The position numbers and the translations under genes are program-made. A stretch of 64,000 nt of DNA from contig BROG01000005.1 in the NCBI GenBank assembly GCA_030159075.1, positions 124,001 through 188,000 on the forward strand, written 5' to 3'. Origin of the DNA: Atrina japonica (Eukaryota; Mollusca; Bivalvia; Pterioida; Pinnidae). The notes below the pieces were generated by a model. The model saw nothing but the letters and a program-made list of their open reading frames with translations, did no database searches and had not been told where the DNA came from. This document shows positions 52,957 through 64,000 of the stretch, in pieces. Within the stretch, counting starts at the first letter, position 1, and every line of letters starts with the position of its first letter.

Positions 52957-55900
52957 CATATCCTGGCTTTTGATTTTTTAACTTACAAGCAAAACGGTTT
53001 GCCTTGCTCTGATTCCGTTCATTACTGTATCTTTTAACCTAGCCTGTCTTCCCTGTTATGATATAATTTTGATCCATTGCATTGTGAACATGTGTCAGTT
53101 TATTCTGGTAGACCTGTACACACAATGCTTAACTAATCGCCAATGTCCATGGAAACGTGCCCTTTCCCGGGATTTCACAGAATTCCATATATCATTTTAT
53201 CATTTAATATTTCTATAAATAGAAAATTATCATCGAATGAATTGTTTAAAAAATGTGTTTCCAAATAATACGCACGAGGGTGAAAAAGGGATAAAGCTTG
53301 TACGATATTTTGTGAGATCTTTATATAAACTACATAAAAGTCATCCGGATAAAGGCGGAATAGTAAGCTTTAGATATACATGTAGTTGTAAATCGATGTA
53401 GACTCGATCAGAACATCAAGGAATTGCAATAAAGCATAAGTTTGAGTAATGATAAAAGAGCCAGACATTCTGCCGGAGAGAATCTTTTTTTTGATAACGT
53501 TTACTTCTCTAGGTCTGAGATGGTAGCCAATGGTATGATAAGAGACAGAAAGTATCATCTACGTACATATAGACTTTGTTTTCCTGGAAATGAGACAATT
53601 GATTGGTTAATAAGATGTAACCATTGTGACAACAGACAAAGTGCACTAACAGCTATGTTGATACTGCAAGATCGAGGTTTTCTTCATCATGGTAAGCATG
53701 TCTAAACAATTATTGCATACCCGGGAATTTTCGCTCCCGTTTAAGTTTAGCAGCTTTTCCGCTCTTAGATAGAATTATCCAAGGACCCGTTTTACATTTT
53801 ACAAATCAGTAGGACCTGCGACTTACGACCAAATCAGGTCCTGTCTTTAGGATTGCACAGAAACAGTTCATAGACTTATATACAATAAGTTAATGTTATA
53901 AGTGCCATGTCATATTTATCCTTGTAAAGAAAAAAAGTATAATTTTATATAACTATCGAAATATTATTCGAAAATGTAAAAGTATACTTTAAAATTTGAA
54001 TAGAGTAGGCTTGATAAATTGGTCATGAGTTTTATCTTAATGTCAATTAACTCAAAACTTACGACTTACTACTTAGAATTACAATTAAACGGGTACTTGG
54101 GTCTCTGATCTCCAAAAATACAAGAGTTTTGAAGTTCAAATAAAGGTTGTTGAAAGATTGGCGATGAATGAGGGAAGCAATCCTTCAGTATATTGCTTTT
54201 ATACTTAGGACTTGTTATGGTTTTGTCCACGCTATATCGAAAGGTCACCAGATTTAATATTACAAGAGCTGTTCGAAACCCAGAAACCCATACATGGGCA
54301 GGACACTGCAACATAATTAATTGTGTCAACTGAGAAATTCTATGAAAAAAGAGTCCTGGGGGAAACCATCGAGTTACTGTGCTTCTTGCTGGTAATTCTC
54401 CTGTATATACATATTCCAAGTAGGTGTAACTGCTGAGTGTGTATTTAAAATATCCTAAAATATCCTAATTCACCCATTCACTCTCCATAAACACAAAAAC
54501 TTGCAGCATCAAAATTCTTACCAAAGCTGCAACTGAAATTTGTCGAAAATAATTTGCTGGTGCTGTTGAAGTAGAGATATTGTTGGCTGAAATGGAAGAA
54601 AAGGGTTATTTTTTGTGCTCAGAAGCGCTCTTCAATGCATAGTCATATTCAATAAATGCATAAATAGTGTATGAAGTTTTCTAGTAATATGTTATAACGT
54701 GAGAATTAGTGTTGACATGACATTATTGATGGTTCTCAAACGAGAGCCCGAGCCATTATTTCATTATAGCACTTAAATTTGCATGGTTTATTTATTTTGC
54801 GCTTTAATTACATCAGCATTATACATACACATATACACATCCACACACATTCATACATATATACACATACACACATTATATATAAAATGGGAACGCCAAG
54901 TGTACTGATGTTATTATGTGCAAATATATGATATTATTGTGGTTTTCTTTCTTTCTATGTTCAGTTTGTGATGACCACAAGTTTAAGGACGAGATGCAAT
55001 TCTATATATGATATTATTGGGGTTTTCTTTCTTCCTATATTCAGTTTGTGATGACCACAAATTTACGGACGAGATGCAATTCTATATATGATATTATTGG
55101 TGTTTTCTTTCTTCCTATATTTAGTTTGTGATGACCACAAGTTTAAGGACGAGATGCAATTCTATATATGATATTATTGGGGTTTTCTTTCTTCCTATAT
55201 TCAGTTTGTGATGACCACAAGTTTAAGGACGAGATGCTATTCTATCGTTTTCGTAGGGACGACAACGTACCGGAAGATAGTTGTTTACTGAAGTCATTCT
55301 ATATAGGAATGGATTTATATACCAAGTAAGAGTTGACAACAGTGTGTAATTTGCATTTTACTGTATGAAACCATTTGTTTGTTTTGTTGTTGTCTTAAGT
55401 CACAATCAACAAATTTTGATTTCCCCGGGAAACAATACCATCCTTGTGTGTGTGAATTGAGAAAGTGTCCTACTTAATCTACCTTAGGGTCTAGCGGAGG
55501 TGGTGAAGCATGTCATTGATGTGTAATTGTTATTGGGGAACCACATAACCATGTTCTCTATTTCACCATGCTCTAGTTTGTAATATATTTTTAGCAATTT
55601 TTTATTGTTCCTTTCCCATTTTATTATTATAGCATGGATTAACTATGTCATGTATAAAACCTTCAGGATATCCAGGATACATATACAAATCTGGTGAATG
55701 GACAAGCACGGACCTCTCAAAATACAGAGGTAGGATCAGATGCCATGGAGGAGTAAGCATCCCTTGTTAAAGTGACAAAAGGTTATCCAAAACGGTAGTT
55801 AGACTTAAGCTTGTGATTCGCTTGTGAGTAACGAATGCATCCTAGATAGTATGCCTAAATTTCACACTCATTAAGCACTTTGACATATTTACCATTTACT

Positions 55901-58900
55901 TCGCTTTAGCTTGTCCAATCACTTCTGGTTTTACATACAAGGTATGCTTTCTCCAGTTGGGTATCTGTTTGATAAATGTCCTTTTTAATTTAATTCAAAT
56001 ATACTAGCTATCCTCCATTTATTTTACTTACCTTACATTTGTATTTTATCTAAAACCATAGAAGTTTTTAACAAGGCATCAAAGTGTCTGTTTCCAGTTA
56101 GTCATCTATAAATAACTAATTACAAAATTTTACACGTATTTACCATCAGGATGACGTCAGAGAGAAAAAGTATATTACGAAAATATCGCTGGAAAGGTCA
56201 AATGTTTACTAAGTCCTTTATGGGTTCTGCTTTTGTTGACTGGTTAGTGAAATCAGAAGAAACGTCAACGATGGAAGAAGCAATCAACTTGGGCCGACGC
56301 CTTTTAGAGAACAGCATTATCCACCACGGTAAATACATACCATGTGTAATAGGCACAGCAACGTAATCTATACTAGATTATGGAAAAGTTAATTTAAATC
56401 TAGTTTTGTGAACTAAAATATTGATGTACGGCAAATTTTCAGTCTTCAACAATTTATGGAATCACAACAGAAACATATAAAACTGTGATTATTGCGAAGA
56501 TGTCACTTGACACAATAATAAAACTTTGTTAATAAGTTTTGTAGACTACAATGTTAATGACTTATAACTTAGTGGACACTGCATCTTTAGTAAAAGAAGT
56601 TGATTGTATGTGTGTTTGTATTACGCCATATGTCGGCAATCAGATTTTAAAGGTGGAGGAGAGAATCCGGTTACAATATGTTCAGGAAGAAACAACCGGA
56701 TTCAGCAAAGTAAAAGAAGCAGATTACTATCTACATAATGAAACTAACATTGCCAACAAAGTCATTAAAATAACCGTAAACTTTGTTCTGACATTAAACC
56801 CGATTCTTTGTGTTCTTTTATAACATTTCAATAAAGTAGCACGGATTAGTTTTCCTTTTTCATATGAAATGATCAATGGTTGAACATGCTTTTGCATAAG
56901 TTTTATTTTGAAAATATAAACACTATATGCAGATAATAAGGGATAATATAATTACAATATGATAGATATGAAGCGGAATTCATCACGTTTGTCTTGAACT
57001 TGAATTGTTCTGTAGGTGTCGACATTATGTAAAATGTGTCTGATTTCCTGCACTCTCTACTGATATAATTCAGACTCCCTTCCTTTCATTTATAAAATAC
57101 ATTGATAATGATTTATCTATTGTTATTATGTATATGACCTTCTTATCATTTATCTATTATTTATATTTGACCTTTTATATATTTCAGTGACAGATGATCA
57201 TCACTTCCGGAATGATGAGTTGCTACTTTATAAGTTCACAATAGATTACAATCAAAAACATACTCTGTCAGAGATATTGAAGTTCAGTAACGGAAATAGA
57301 AAGTACTCCACAGATTCCAGGTCATCCATAGAGTCCCAAGATAGTCAATATTTGCCAGGAAGGCAACAAGCTTCATCGTGGAATGGTGAGTTATCATATT
57401 TCGTACAGATAAAGTTATTAACACACAACACAATGAAGTGGGAAGTAAATAAATAAAATGATGAATAAATATAATAAGTGCAATAAATCAATTAATAATT
57501 GCATAACTTATTTTTAAGAGAATTCAGAAAAAAAAATGCATGAACAAATAAGAAATAGATAAATAAATAGATAAATAAACAAACAAATAAATAAATGTAT
57601 TGATGGATAGATAGATAGATAATTATTTGTTGTTATTTCAGGTCATATTGAAAAGGATAAAGTTTTCGATATTGCAGAATACATGGAAAAAAACGTGATA
57701 GATCCAACGGATTCTTCCGATTCTGGTTGTAGCTGTGAAGTACCCGTACATCCGAAATCTGGTTGGTATCGAATTTAAATGTTAAAAAGAGGTTTACTAA
57801 TATTCAAAATGATTTCCCGGAAAACCCAACAAGATACGAGGCTTCAAATTCTTAAAAGTATATCCACGCCATTGGCATTAATTTGTAAAGATACTCTCGT
57901 AATATAAAACTTACACAATATACCTCAGATACTATCCTATGAAGGTGTTACAAGTACATGCACCCTGCAAAAATCTTGTCCAAAACCAAACTTCAAAACA
58001 TCTACGATGACATTTACTCTTGTACATAATGTTCCCGTTTATTCCAACATATAATTGTGGTTCATTTGAATATTCTAGTTTTGAAAATTAATATAATGTA
58101 AATGTAATTTACTACAACCGAGCAAATGTTTTATTTCGTTTATTTTTTCATCAAAATGTTCTCTAATTTGTGGTCTCTTGACATCAGCTTTGTGTTTAGG
58201 ACAGAATCAGAATATGTGGAAGGACCAACCCCTATCACTGCTCTACAGCTGATCTTACTGTTTCCTTGCAGTTCATGGTTTGTTTGAAATTCGTGTTTTT
58301 CAGTGTTGCTACGTCAGATGACCGCAGAAGAACTGGAATCACCAGACACACCATTCATAAAATCGTGTCTTAGGGTCAGTGAATTGTATTGTTTATGTTT
58401 GTAATCGTGAAGAGAATATAAACAAGTGTTACAGAAAAGTAACGTTTATTTATGTTAAACATACCTTACTTCCTTGCAACTTCGGATATGATGTAATGTG
58501 TTGTAATACATAATACAATGAAACTTCGTCTACAGATCACTTCACGTATGAGACGTCCTTACATTGAAGACGGGCACTTGAAAAATTCTCATTAACTATC
58601 GTGTAAGTTCAGACCCCCACTTTAGAGGCCACTCAATAATTACACCACCGTCAGGCAGTCACTAAGGCGATTAATTAGCGAGGTCCACTGAATATAAATA
58701 TTTTCCTGAAAAAAAAAATATCAATAAAACGTTATCAAATCAGTCTCTTTTGATAAATACAATGTCTTACGAATAGTACAAAGTAGACATTATCCTTTGA
58801 CAGGTTTTCAGCGATTCTGTTGGTTATGGTTTTGTTGTTCGTGGGGACGGACCGACATATGTACAAACTGTTGATCCTGCAGGACCTGCAGCAGACGCAG

Positions 58901-59475
58901 GACTTAAGGTAAAGATACAGAGAACCTAGGGGCTACAAGTTAAACTGTGTTACCCGAACACATCTGTAAATGATTTCTCGAAATAGATAGTGTCGTCCTG
59001 ATTGACCCACTTTTAGTATATAACAGTGGAAAGGGTTAAACATTTTGTGGAGCAATCGGGAAATTAAAATTGTTGATAATATATTCATGTTCTGAATGCA
59101 AATGAAAAATCGCCACTCGTATGAAAAAATTTAAAGTCATTGAATGTTATGTTTTAATAGAAATCTTTCAGAAAAATTAACACATGAAAACAGAATATCA
59201 AAATTGTAAGATATTTTATTTTTGTACACAAAGAAGCTAATTCTCTCATTATTTGGATTGTATGTAGGTTTGTTTATCATATGTAAGACATTCCATGAAT
59301 CGTAATAATTGTAAATTTTGTATTCTTTCAGGTTCGTCAATACATTTACTCTGTTAACGGTGAGAACCTTTTACGACAGGATCACCGGTATGTTGCCAAA
59401 CTGATAATGGGAAGTGTACCTTACATCAATATCTGTGTCATGACTCATAAACGAGATGTTGGTAACTCCAATTGA
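51368..59475 (+). CDS. DEPTOR: DEP domain-containing mTOR-interacting protein (DEPTOR), complete, 9 exons
   Basis: DEPTOR binds mTOR through its PDZ region and restrains mTORC1 and mTORC2. Exons: 51368-51444, 53513-53691, 55205-55325, 56150-56328, 57188-57385, 57642-57761, 58304-58374, 58804-58908, 59332-59475 (TGA); 397 residues against about 409 in human. Phases agree at every junction; the only odd donor is GTTGGT at 57762. DEP1 (residues about 20-110): IRDRKYHLRTY, DWLIRC, DRGFLHH, FYRFRRDD. DEP2 (about 125-220): GSAFVDWLV, LLENSIIHH, LLLYKF. A Ser-rich linker follows, with DSGCS, then LLRQMTAEELESP and PDZ (about 315-390): YGFVVRG, VDPAGPAADAGL, YSVNGENL. ATG 51368 is in good context (AAAATGG), and the short first exon (MEKRERDN to GETI) parallels the human N-terminal ELERMAEVLVTGEQLR region. 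Intron 1 hosts a Penelope-like element; intron 2 ends in an array of acceptor copies. Confidence 0.95.
52039..52082 (-). ncRNA. Hammerhead-ribozyme-like motif (left end of Penelope-like element)
   Basis: On the minus strand: CAUUG (stem I), then intact CUGAUGAG, a stem II GCG/CGC closing a UUUGUAA loop, GAAC where GAAA is expected, a tiny palindromic stem III ACGUGU, cleavage triplet GUC, and GCAAUG closing stem I. The one core change, A to C after GAA, probably weakens it. Confidence 0.6.
52744..52787 (+). ncRNA. Hammerhead-ribozyme-like motif (right end of Penelope-like element)
   Basis: CAUUGC/GCAAUG stem I, degraded core UUGGUGAG in place of CUGAUGAG, stem II GCG/UGC, intact GAAA, stem III ACACGUGU, and GUC at the cleavage position. 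It complements the left copy: each end is damaged in a different part of the core. Confidence 0.55.
52870..52955. repeat. (TA)n microsatellite
   Basis: Interrupted AT dinucleotide run in DEPTOR intron 1. Confidence 0.9.
53692..54924. other. DEPTOR intron 2, mostly featureless
   Basis: 'aaggacccgttttacatttt' and 'aggacctgcgacttacgacc' suggest a dispersed repeat near 53780-53850. 54810-54880 is an ACAC/ATAC-rich simple tract. The 116-aa minus-strand ORF at 54069-54419 has no recognised similarity. Confidence 0.45.
54925..55204 (+). repeat. 80-bp tandem array of the DEPTOR exon 3 acceptor (3 upstream copies)
   Basis: Each unit has 'ggttttctttcttcctatat', TCAG or TTAG, and 40 bp of exon 3 ('tttgtgatgaccacaagttt' and on). 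Acceptor Gs are at 54964, 55044, 55124 and the genuine 55204, exactly 80 bp apart. Upstream copies read VCDDHKFKDEMQFYI then TGA (55009-55011 for the first), so their use would truncate the protein in DEP1. The second copy differs by one residue (KFTDE). Confidence 0.93.
56640..56740 (-). mobile_element. SINE family B fragment
   Basis: 'gtggaggagagaatccggtt' followed by 'caggaagaaacaaccgg' matches the 61700-61750 portion of the minus-strand SINE. It accounts for part of a spurious 90-aa ORF. Confidence 0.5.
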
Positions 59476-61380
59476 AATATGTGACATCATATATGATAAT
59501 CTCATCCACCAATCAACGTGATAAATGATTTATTACACACACACTCTGTGCCTCAGGTACAGCGGATTTATCATCAAAGCAGATATTACAAATATGATTG
59601 ATAATTTGACGAATCAAGATGACAGTTGTGGTGCACAGTGTTATGACTGCAAAAAAAACAATAGTCTACCATTGTGCCATTGAAAGACACAATATGGTAA
59701 CTACGATGAAGATTGGTATCGGTTGGCGACGCTTCCATTTCCATGTCCCCGGGTCGTTGTTCGGTTGCTAAATCTGTGTGTGTCTGTAACAGAAATATAT
59801 ACATGTATATATATATATATCTCAAATGACTTTGATGTTATATCAAATTTTATTGCCGATTCCATTGTTTGCTGAGCCTCGATCATTGTATATTCTTTGT
59901 ACTTTGTACTTTAGTATATTTATGGTACTTTAGTATATTATTGGGAATCACAATTGTTCTTCATGTTGAGGCCATTTGTGTAACTGATTTGTCGTTTTCT
60001 AATGGACTTTGTTTCGATTATTGGTACATGTACATCATATTACATAATTTCACTGTTTCTGAGTAATCATATACCAGTTGTCATGTTGTACATTTTTAAT
60101 TTACCTACACAAAGAAACAAACCTAATAAATTTATAGCATATATCTATTACACGTTATAGCATATATCTATTACACCACACAATTACTGAAACTGATGAC
60201 AAAGTCATCTTCTAATGGTAGATATATAATACAGATCTATGACTCAGAAAAGTCATTATACAAGTGGGAGCACCGTGATAATCACCAATAGAAATCGTCA
60301 AATCTTAAGGAAGTCTTTCCCCTTTCTTCCCGTGATAACAAATTGATTTTCATTCAATAAATACAACGTAGGTTAATAATTTTTATAAAATTCACAAGGA
60401 AAAATATTGTTTGGGACGATTTGTCCCTTTCTCGGGACAAAAGAACCAAGTTACATGATTACATTGCACAGAAGACGAAACTGAAGTCATGGACATCGTT
60501 CATACAATAGACCGAATATACGTGATGCCACTTTCGACATTTTACCTTACATTAACAAACAAAATGATCTGCATCATCTTCGCAGCAGGCTTTATTCTAT
60601 TCATCCGGGACTTATTGGTGAACTTTTTCAGGAAGCAATAAAAAAGCCTCTATACCGATTACACATTGATCTCTGGTATAATGGACATTGTCCATCACAG
60701 ACTGTTCAAACATGCATATCTTACAGACGATATAAATTTCCAAATAAAGGTATAGACGCTTTAAACATTTACATTGTTCCTAATTACAAAATGTGTAGTT
60801 CTGTATTATACCATATTTTAAGTTGATGACCACGCCTTGTTTTTAATTAAAACGGGCTGTTGCATGACCATGTGCTTTCTCTCCCTTAAAATAAAATCAT
60901 GTCGGACATGTCATCACCGGTAACGTTTCTATTGTGGATATACATCATCCTTGGGTGCGAACTTATGTTGTGCCGAATCCACCCATTACTAGAATTTGTA
61001 TATTGTTTGGGAACGATGTATCGCGAACCTTCAGACTTCATACTGACTTTCGTGTTTTGACTTTGCGTGTAGATCAAATTTATTTATAAATAAAAATAGT
61101 ATTTATGCAGTTTCTTGTTATTTTCACTTAGATCTAGTTCGATTCACATTTCGTTGATAGCTTGAGTTTAGGTTTTTAGTTATCCTTATGTTTGATTTCA
61201 ATTTCCATTATTTATTACTTTATCTCACTTGTAATATGTAGTATTTCCGCTTTCATTCTCCGGTTTTGTGTGTAAGTGGGTGTATGCGTGATAGAGTATG
61301 TATGTGTAAGTTTTTTTTGTTTTTTTATTTTTTTTTGTTTTTGTTTTTTGTTTTTTGTTTTGTTCTTTTAATCATTTTGT
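59476..61380. other. DEPTOR 3' flank and intergenic
   Basis: AATAAA at 60125-60130 is a possible polyadenylation signal for DEPTOR. 60520-60770 has an open stretch with weak protein-like character and is probably transposon remnant. 61300-61370 is a T-rich low-complexity run. No gene is called. Confidence 0.4.
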
Positions 61381-61399
61381 CCTGATGAAGGGACAGGTG

Positions 61400-61615
61400 G
61401 TTCCGAAAATTTGACTTTCATTTTGGAGACCTGTCTTTCAGGAAACTGTGTCGGCATTCCTATGGGAACCAATTGTGCTCCTGAATTGGCCGTTCTGATT
61501 CTTCATTCATATAGAGCAAACGTCATACAGAAGCCTTTTAATCAAAAGAACGAAATGCTAGCTGTGGCGTTCAGTGTTACATTTAGATATACTGTCGACA
61601 TTTTGCAATGACAAT
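61400..61615 (+). mobile_element. Reverse transcriptase fragment
   Basis: The frame reads GNCVGIPMGTNCAPELA, then HSYRANVIQK and AVAFSVTFRYTVD. The VGIPMGTNCAPLLA and FRYIDD motifs are typical of a widespread family of retroelement RTs, probably Penelope-like. The catalytic YxDD has decayed to YTVD and the frame ends soon after. The two Penelope-type fragments in the window (52 kb and here) could be parts of related elements. Confidence 0.6.
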
Positions 61616-61639
61616 TTTAATACACGTATTTCATTTTGA

Positions 61640-61892
61640 TTTTGAATTGTGTTTTACGCCGCACTAACTGATTTATTCAGTTAAATGGTAATGGCCAGTG
61701 TGTAATGCTAGAGGAGAGAATCCGGTTAGCCAGGAAGACACCACCAGCCTTCCGCAAGTAAACTGGCAAACATTCTCACAAAAATCAGCTTAGGTTCCAG
61801 CGGGGCTCGAACTTGCGCTGACCAGAAATGAGACTGGCTTCATGGTTCAAAGCACGATGCTCTAACCATTCGACCACGGAGGTCTCCATACC
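61640..61892 (-). mobile_element. tRNA-derived SINE, family B, near full length
   Basis: Read on the minus strand: 'gtggtcgaatggttagagca' (A box), 'gttcgagccccgctggaac' (B box), 'ctggtggtgtcttcctggc', 'ctaaccggattctctcctct'. This is the best-preserved Pol III promoter among the SINEs here. Confidence 0.8.
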
Positions 61893-62161
61893 ACGGGCAC
61901 GTGTGACATGCAATAACATGTGTCATAGTAATAACACCCTCATACTAGTGTTACTACTAATGGGGATTGGGTGACACGAGTGCCTGTGCCCCATACGTAT
62001 GTTAATGCGATATATCCCAACATACGAGATTTGAAAGCACTACAGAATCGAGCATATACGCTTCCTATTTGGACATTACTATGCAGATGGGGATTTTAAA
62101 CCAAGCTTATCGACTAAACGTAAAAGATTCGACCTTTCCACATTTAAGTTGTAATACCACA

Positions 62162-62250
62162 GGAGTTGGAAACGCCCGGTCGTTGTACAAATACATGCAC
62201 ATACAAAATAGATATATGTAGTTGTACGACAACCAGGCGTTTCCAGCTCC
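62162..62250. repeat. Inverted repeat with 29-bp arms
   Basis: 'ggagttggaaacgcccggtc' and on (62162-62190) pairs with 62222-62250 'ttgtacgacaaccaggcgtt' and on, with four mismatches and a 31-bp loop. Hairpin element or end of a DNA transposon. Confidence 0.75.
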
Positions 62251-63020
62251 TTTGGAAATAGTGAATGCCCCCTTTCCCCTACATATGATATTTATATGTC
62301 ACAAATGATCGGATATAAATGCCAGGGTGTGTTCAACATATGAACATTTCATATACAGTGGCGAACTACTTACTGGTAGGTTGTTGTTACAAGCATATCG
62401 TTTGATGTCGAGTTACCTGTTCGATGGTGCTTGTTTAATTCTCTAAACCGATTTTTACGAGGGTTTATTCCTCATTTACCTCGTTTGAATTTGACTGGAT
62501 TCGCAGTGATTGTGATCGTTCAACAGTGGCTGCTTACTCTTCCATGACACCTGATCCAACCTCTGTAATTTCAGAGGTCCATGTTTGCCCAATGCTCACC
62601 AGATAAGTATATTGTCTCTTGGCCACCTTAGATTAAAAATTTGATATCTGTGATCATATATTGTAATTTAAAAAAAAAACGAAAGAGATATATTAATCGT
62701 TTTTTGTTTTTTTTGTAACACGATGCCTTTCAAACGATAAAAATGTCCTTATTTAGCGCCTGTAAACTAAAATTTTCCGGGGAGCACACCTCAACCCCCC
62801 AGGCTATGTTCCTTTTTAAATTTCAAAATGTACTGGGGACAGCAGGCTTATGTCTGCTGAATTTCCATTTTTTTTTTTGCTTCATATTTATCAGTTACAG
62901 ATTAATTCATTTTATTTCAGTTGAGGATATGGGGTTTAGCGTAAGTTATTGCAATATTATTTGTTCTCTTTCCCATTATGACAACCCAAAATGACGATGA
63001 GGTTTTGACGTTATTATAAT

Positions 63021-63148
63021 TACATGTATATGTTATATGAAAAGTTTGAATATTTATTTATTTAAACTTATCTATAACTTTGTAGACAGTTTTAGATAAG
63101 TTTAAATAAATAGATATTTAAACTTTCCATGTAACACATATAGGCCTA
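63021..63148. mobile_element. MITE-like hairpin
   Basis: The inner arms 'aaagtttgaatatttattta' to 'aacttatctataac' and their complement (63089-63126) are about 38 bp with few mismatches; weaker pairing extends to 63021 and 63148. The loop is about 11 bp. Confidence 0.75.
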
Positions 63149-64000
63149 CAATACTTATAGGCGTCTGGCCTATCAAACAATTATAGGATAATAAAAATTT
63201 GAGTGAAATGAATTCATTTTCACACTCACAGACTTCAGTGTAAAATTTCTAAAAATAAAAAATTGAAAAAAAGAAAACAATTTTTGGAAGCAATAAAAAA
63301 TTTTGTACAGATGATATACACGTGCAATGATGTATATGTTTATTTTGGTAGTTAAACAATCTATTCATGTATTACCTTTTGTTAAGGATAAACATGTCAT
63401 AATGAATCTATATGGAGAAATACACCGTAGCGCTATGCATTTGCATTTTGTACGAGTTATTTTAGCTGAAAAATATCTTCGAGAGTGATAACAGATATCT
63501 GGTGATAATCACGGATATTTTAGCAGGTGAACGGCATTCCGTGATTAGGCATGAAAATGCTCTTTCTTATAAGACAGCTGGGGATGGTTCCTCGGACTTG
63601 CAAACTTTTAGAAAGGGTATGTCCCCTGACACTCTATTGAATCACGATATATCAAATAATTTGAAAAATACTGTGTACCAAGTTATGTAGTATACCATAA
63701 TATGGATCCGTTATTTTTCTTTGTAATCATACGAGCATAGTTTTACACCGTTTTTATCCGTGTTTAATTTTTAGAAAGTTATTAATAGTTTGTTGAATCT
63801 GATTGCTTGTTGCAATATTCCTTTGCCCAATGAAAAATGGCCTTACAAATTGCCGCTTGAATACAAACTGATTTATTCTGATGCTTGGGATCTGTTCGTG
63901 TTTTTGTTTGTACACCAACAACAGTAGAGTAGAGACATCTTACGTAGGTATAAGATACAAACTATACGACCAGTAATCTTCTATTTAACATCATTTATCG
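63149..64000. other. Window end, no gene called
   Basis: AT-rich. A 62-codon ORF at 63502-63690 begins near an AG ('ttagcag' at 63519-63525) and could be part of an exon of a downstream gene, but I recognise no family. Confidence 0.35.

Noticed and set aside
53442..53512. Exon 2 of DEPTOR extended upstream to 53442 as a first exon
   Set aside because: Starts with TTG. The CTCTAG acceptor at 53511-53512 joins in phase to the exon at 51368-51444, which restores the family N-terminus.
56551..56823. 90-aa ORF within a DEPTOR intron
   Set aside because: Partly SINE family B fragment, not in phase with flanking exons and without family similarity.
61640..61892. Possible tRNA gene (good A and B boxes on the minus strand)
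   Set aside because: No intact cloverleaf can be drawn, and the body matches other SINE copies in the window.

Overview
This is eukaryotic genomic DNA: AT-rich, dominated by introns, with GT-AG splice junctions and many tandem and interspersed repeats. The tRNA-headed SINEs, the short 'TGACCTTGACC' element family and abundant intronic minisatellites suggest a marine bivalve mollusc or close lophotrochozoan. That taxonomic call is inference. All three genes lie on the + strand.

Layout: (1) 1-25623, the C-terminal two thirds of importin-13 (IPO13), with 18 exons visible and the 5' part outside the window; splice junctions keep frame throughout. (2) 25624-37356, intergenic DNA made largely of minisatellites, foldback and hairpin elements. 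(3) 37388-45840, EIF2S1 (eIF2 alpha), with six coding exons. The exon or exons for about 59 residues of the helical domain are absent from the intron where they should lie, and that intron carries a decayed BEL/Pao LTR retrotransposon (39478-42859). (4) 46200-51360, intergenic DNA. (5) 51368-59475, DEPTOR, complete in 9 exons (397 codons, DEP-DEP-PDZ), with a Penelope-like element in intron 1 whose inverted ends carry hammerhead-ribozyme-like cores. (6) 59476-64000, intergenic DNA with a reverse transcriptase fragment, a SINE and two hairpin elements.

The most striking feature is that several minisatellites are built from the gene's own splice junctions. Tandem copies of the 5' splice site follow IPO13 exons ending at 3083, 5060 and 21195. 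Tandem copies of the 3' splice site, including exon sequence, precede the IPO13 exon at 23983 and the DEPTOR exon at 55205. The copies keep recognisable donors or acceptors, so the spliceosome meets arrays of decoys. Most would give a premature stop, but the 24-bp donor array at 3081-3224 is open and in frame and could give 8-residue length steps.

The genes are not an obvious pathway cluster. IPO13 is a bidirectional nuclear transport receptor, EIF2S1 is the stress-regulated translation initiation subunit, and DEPTOR is an mTOR inhibitor.
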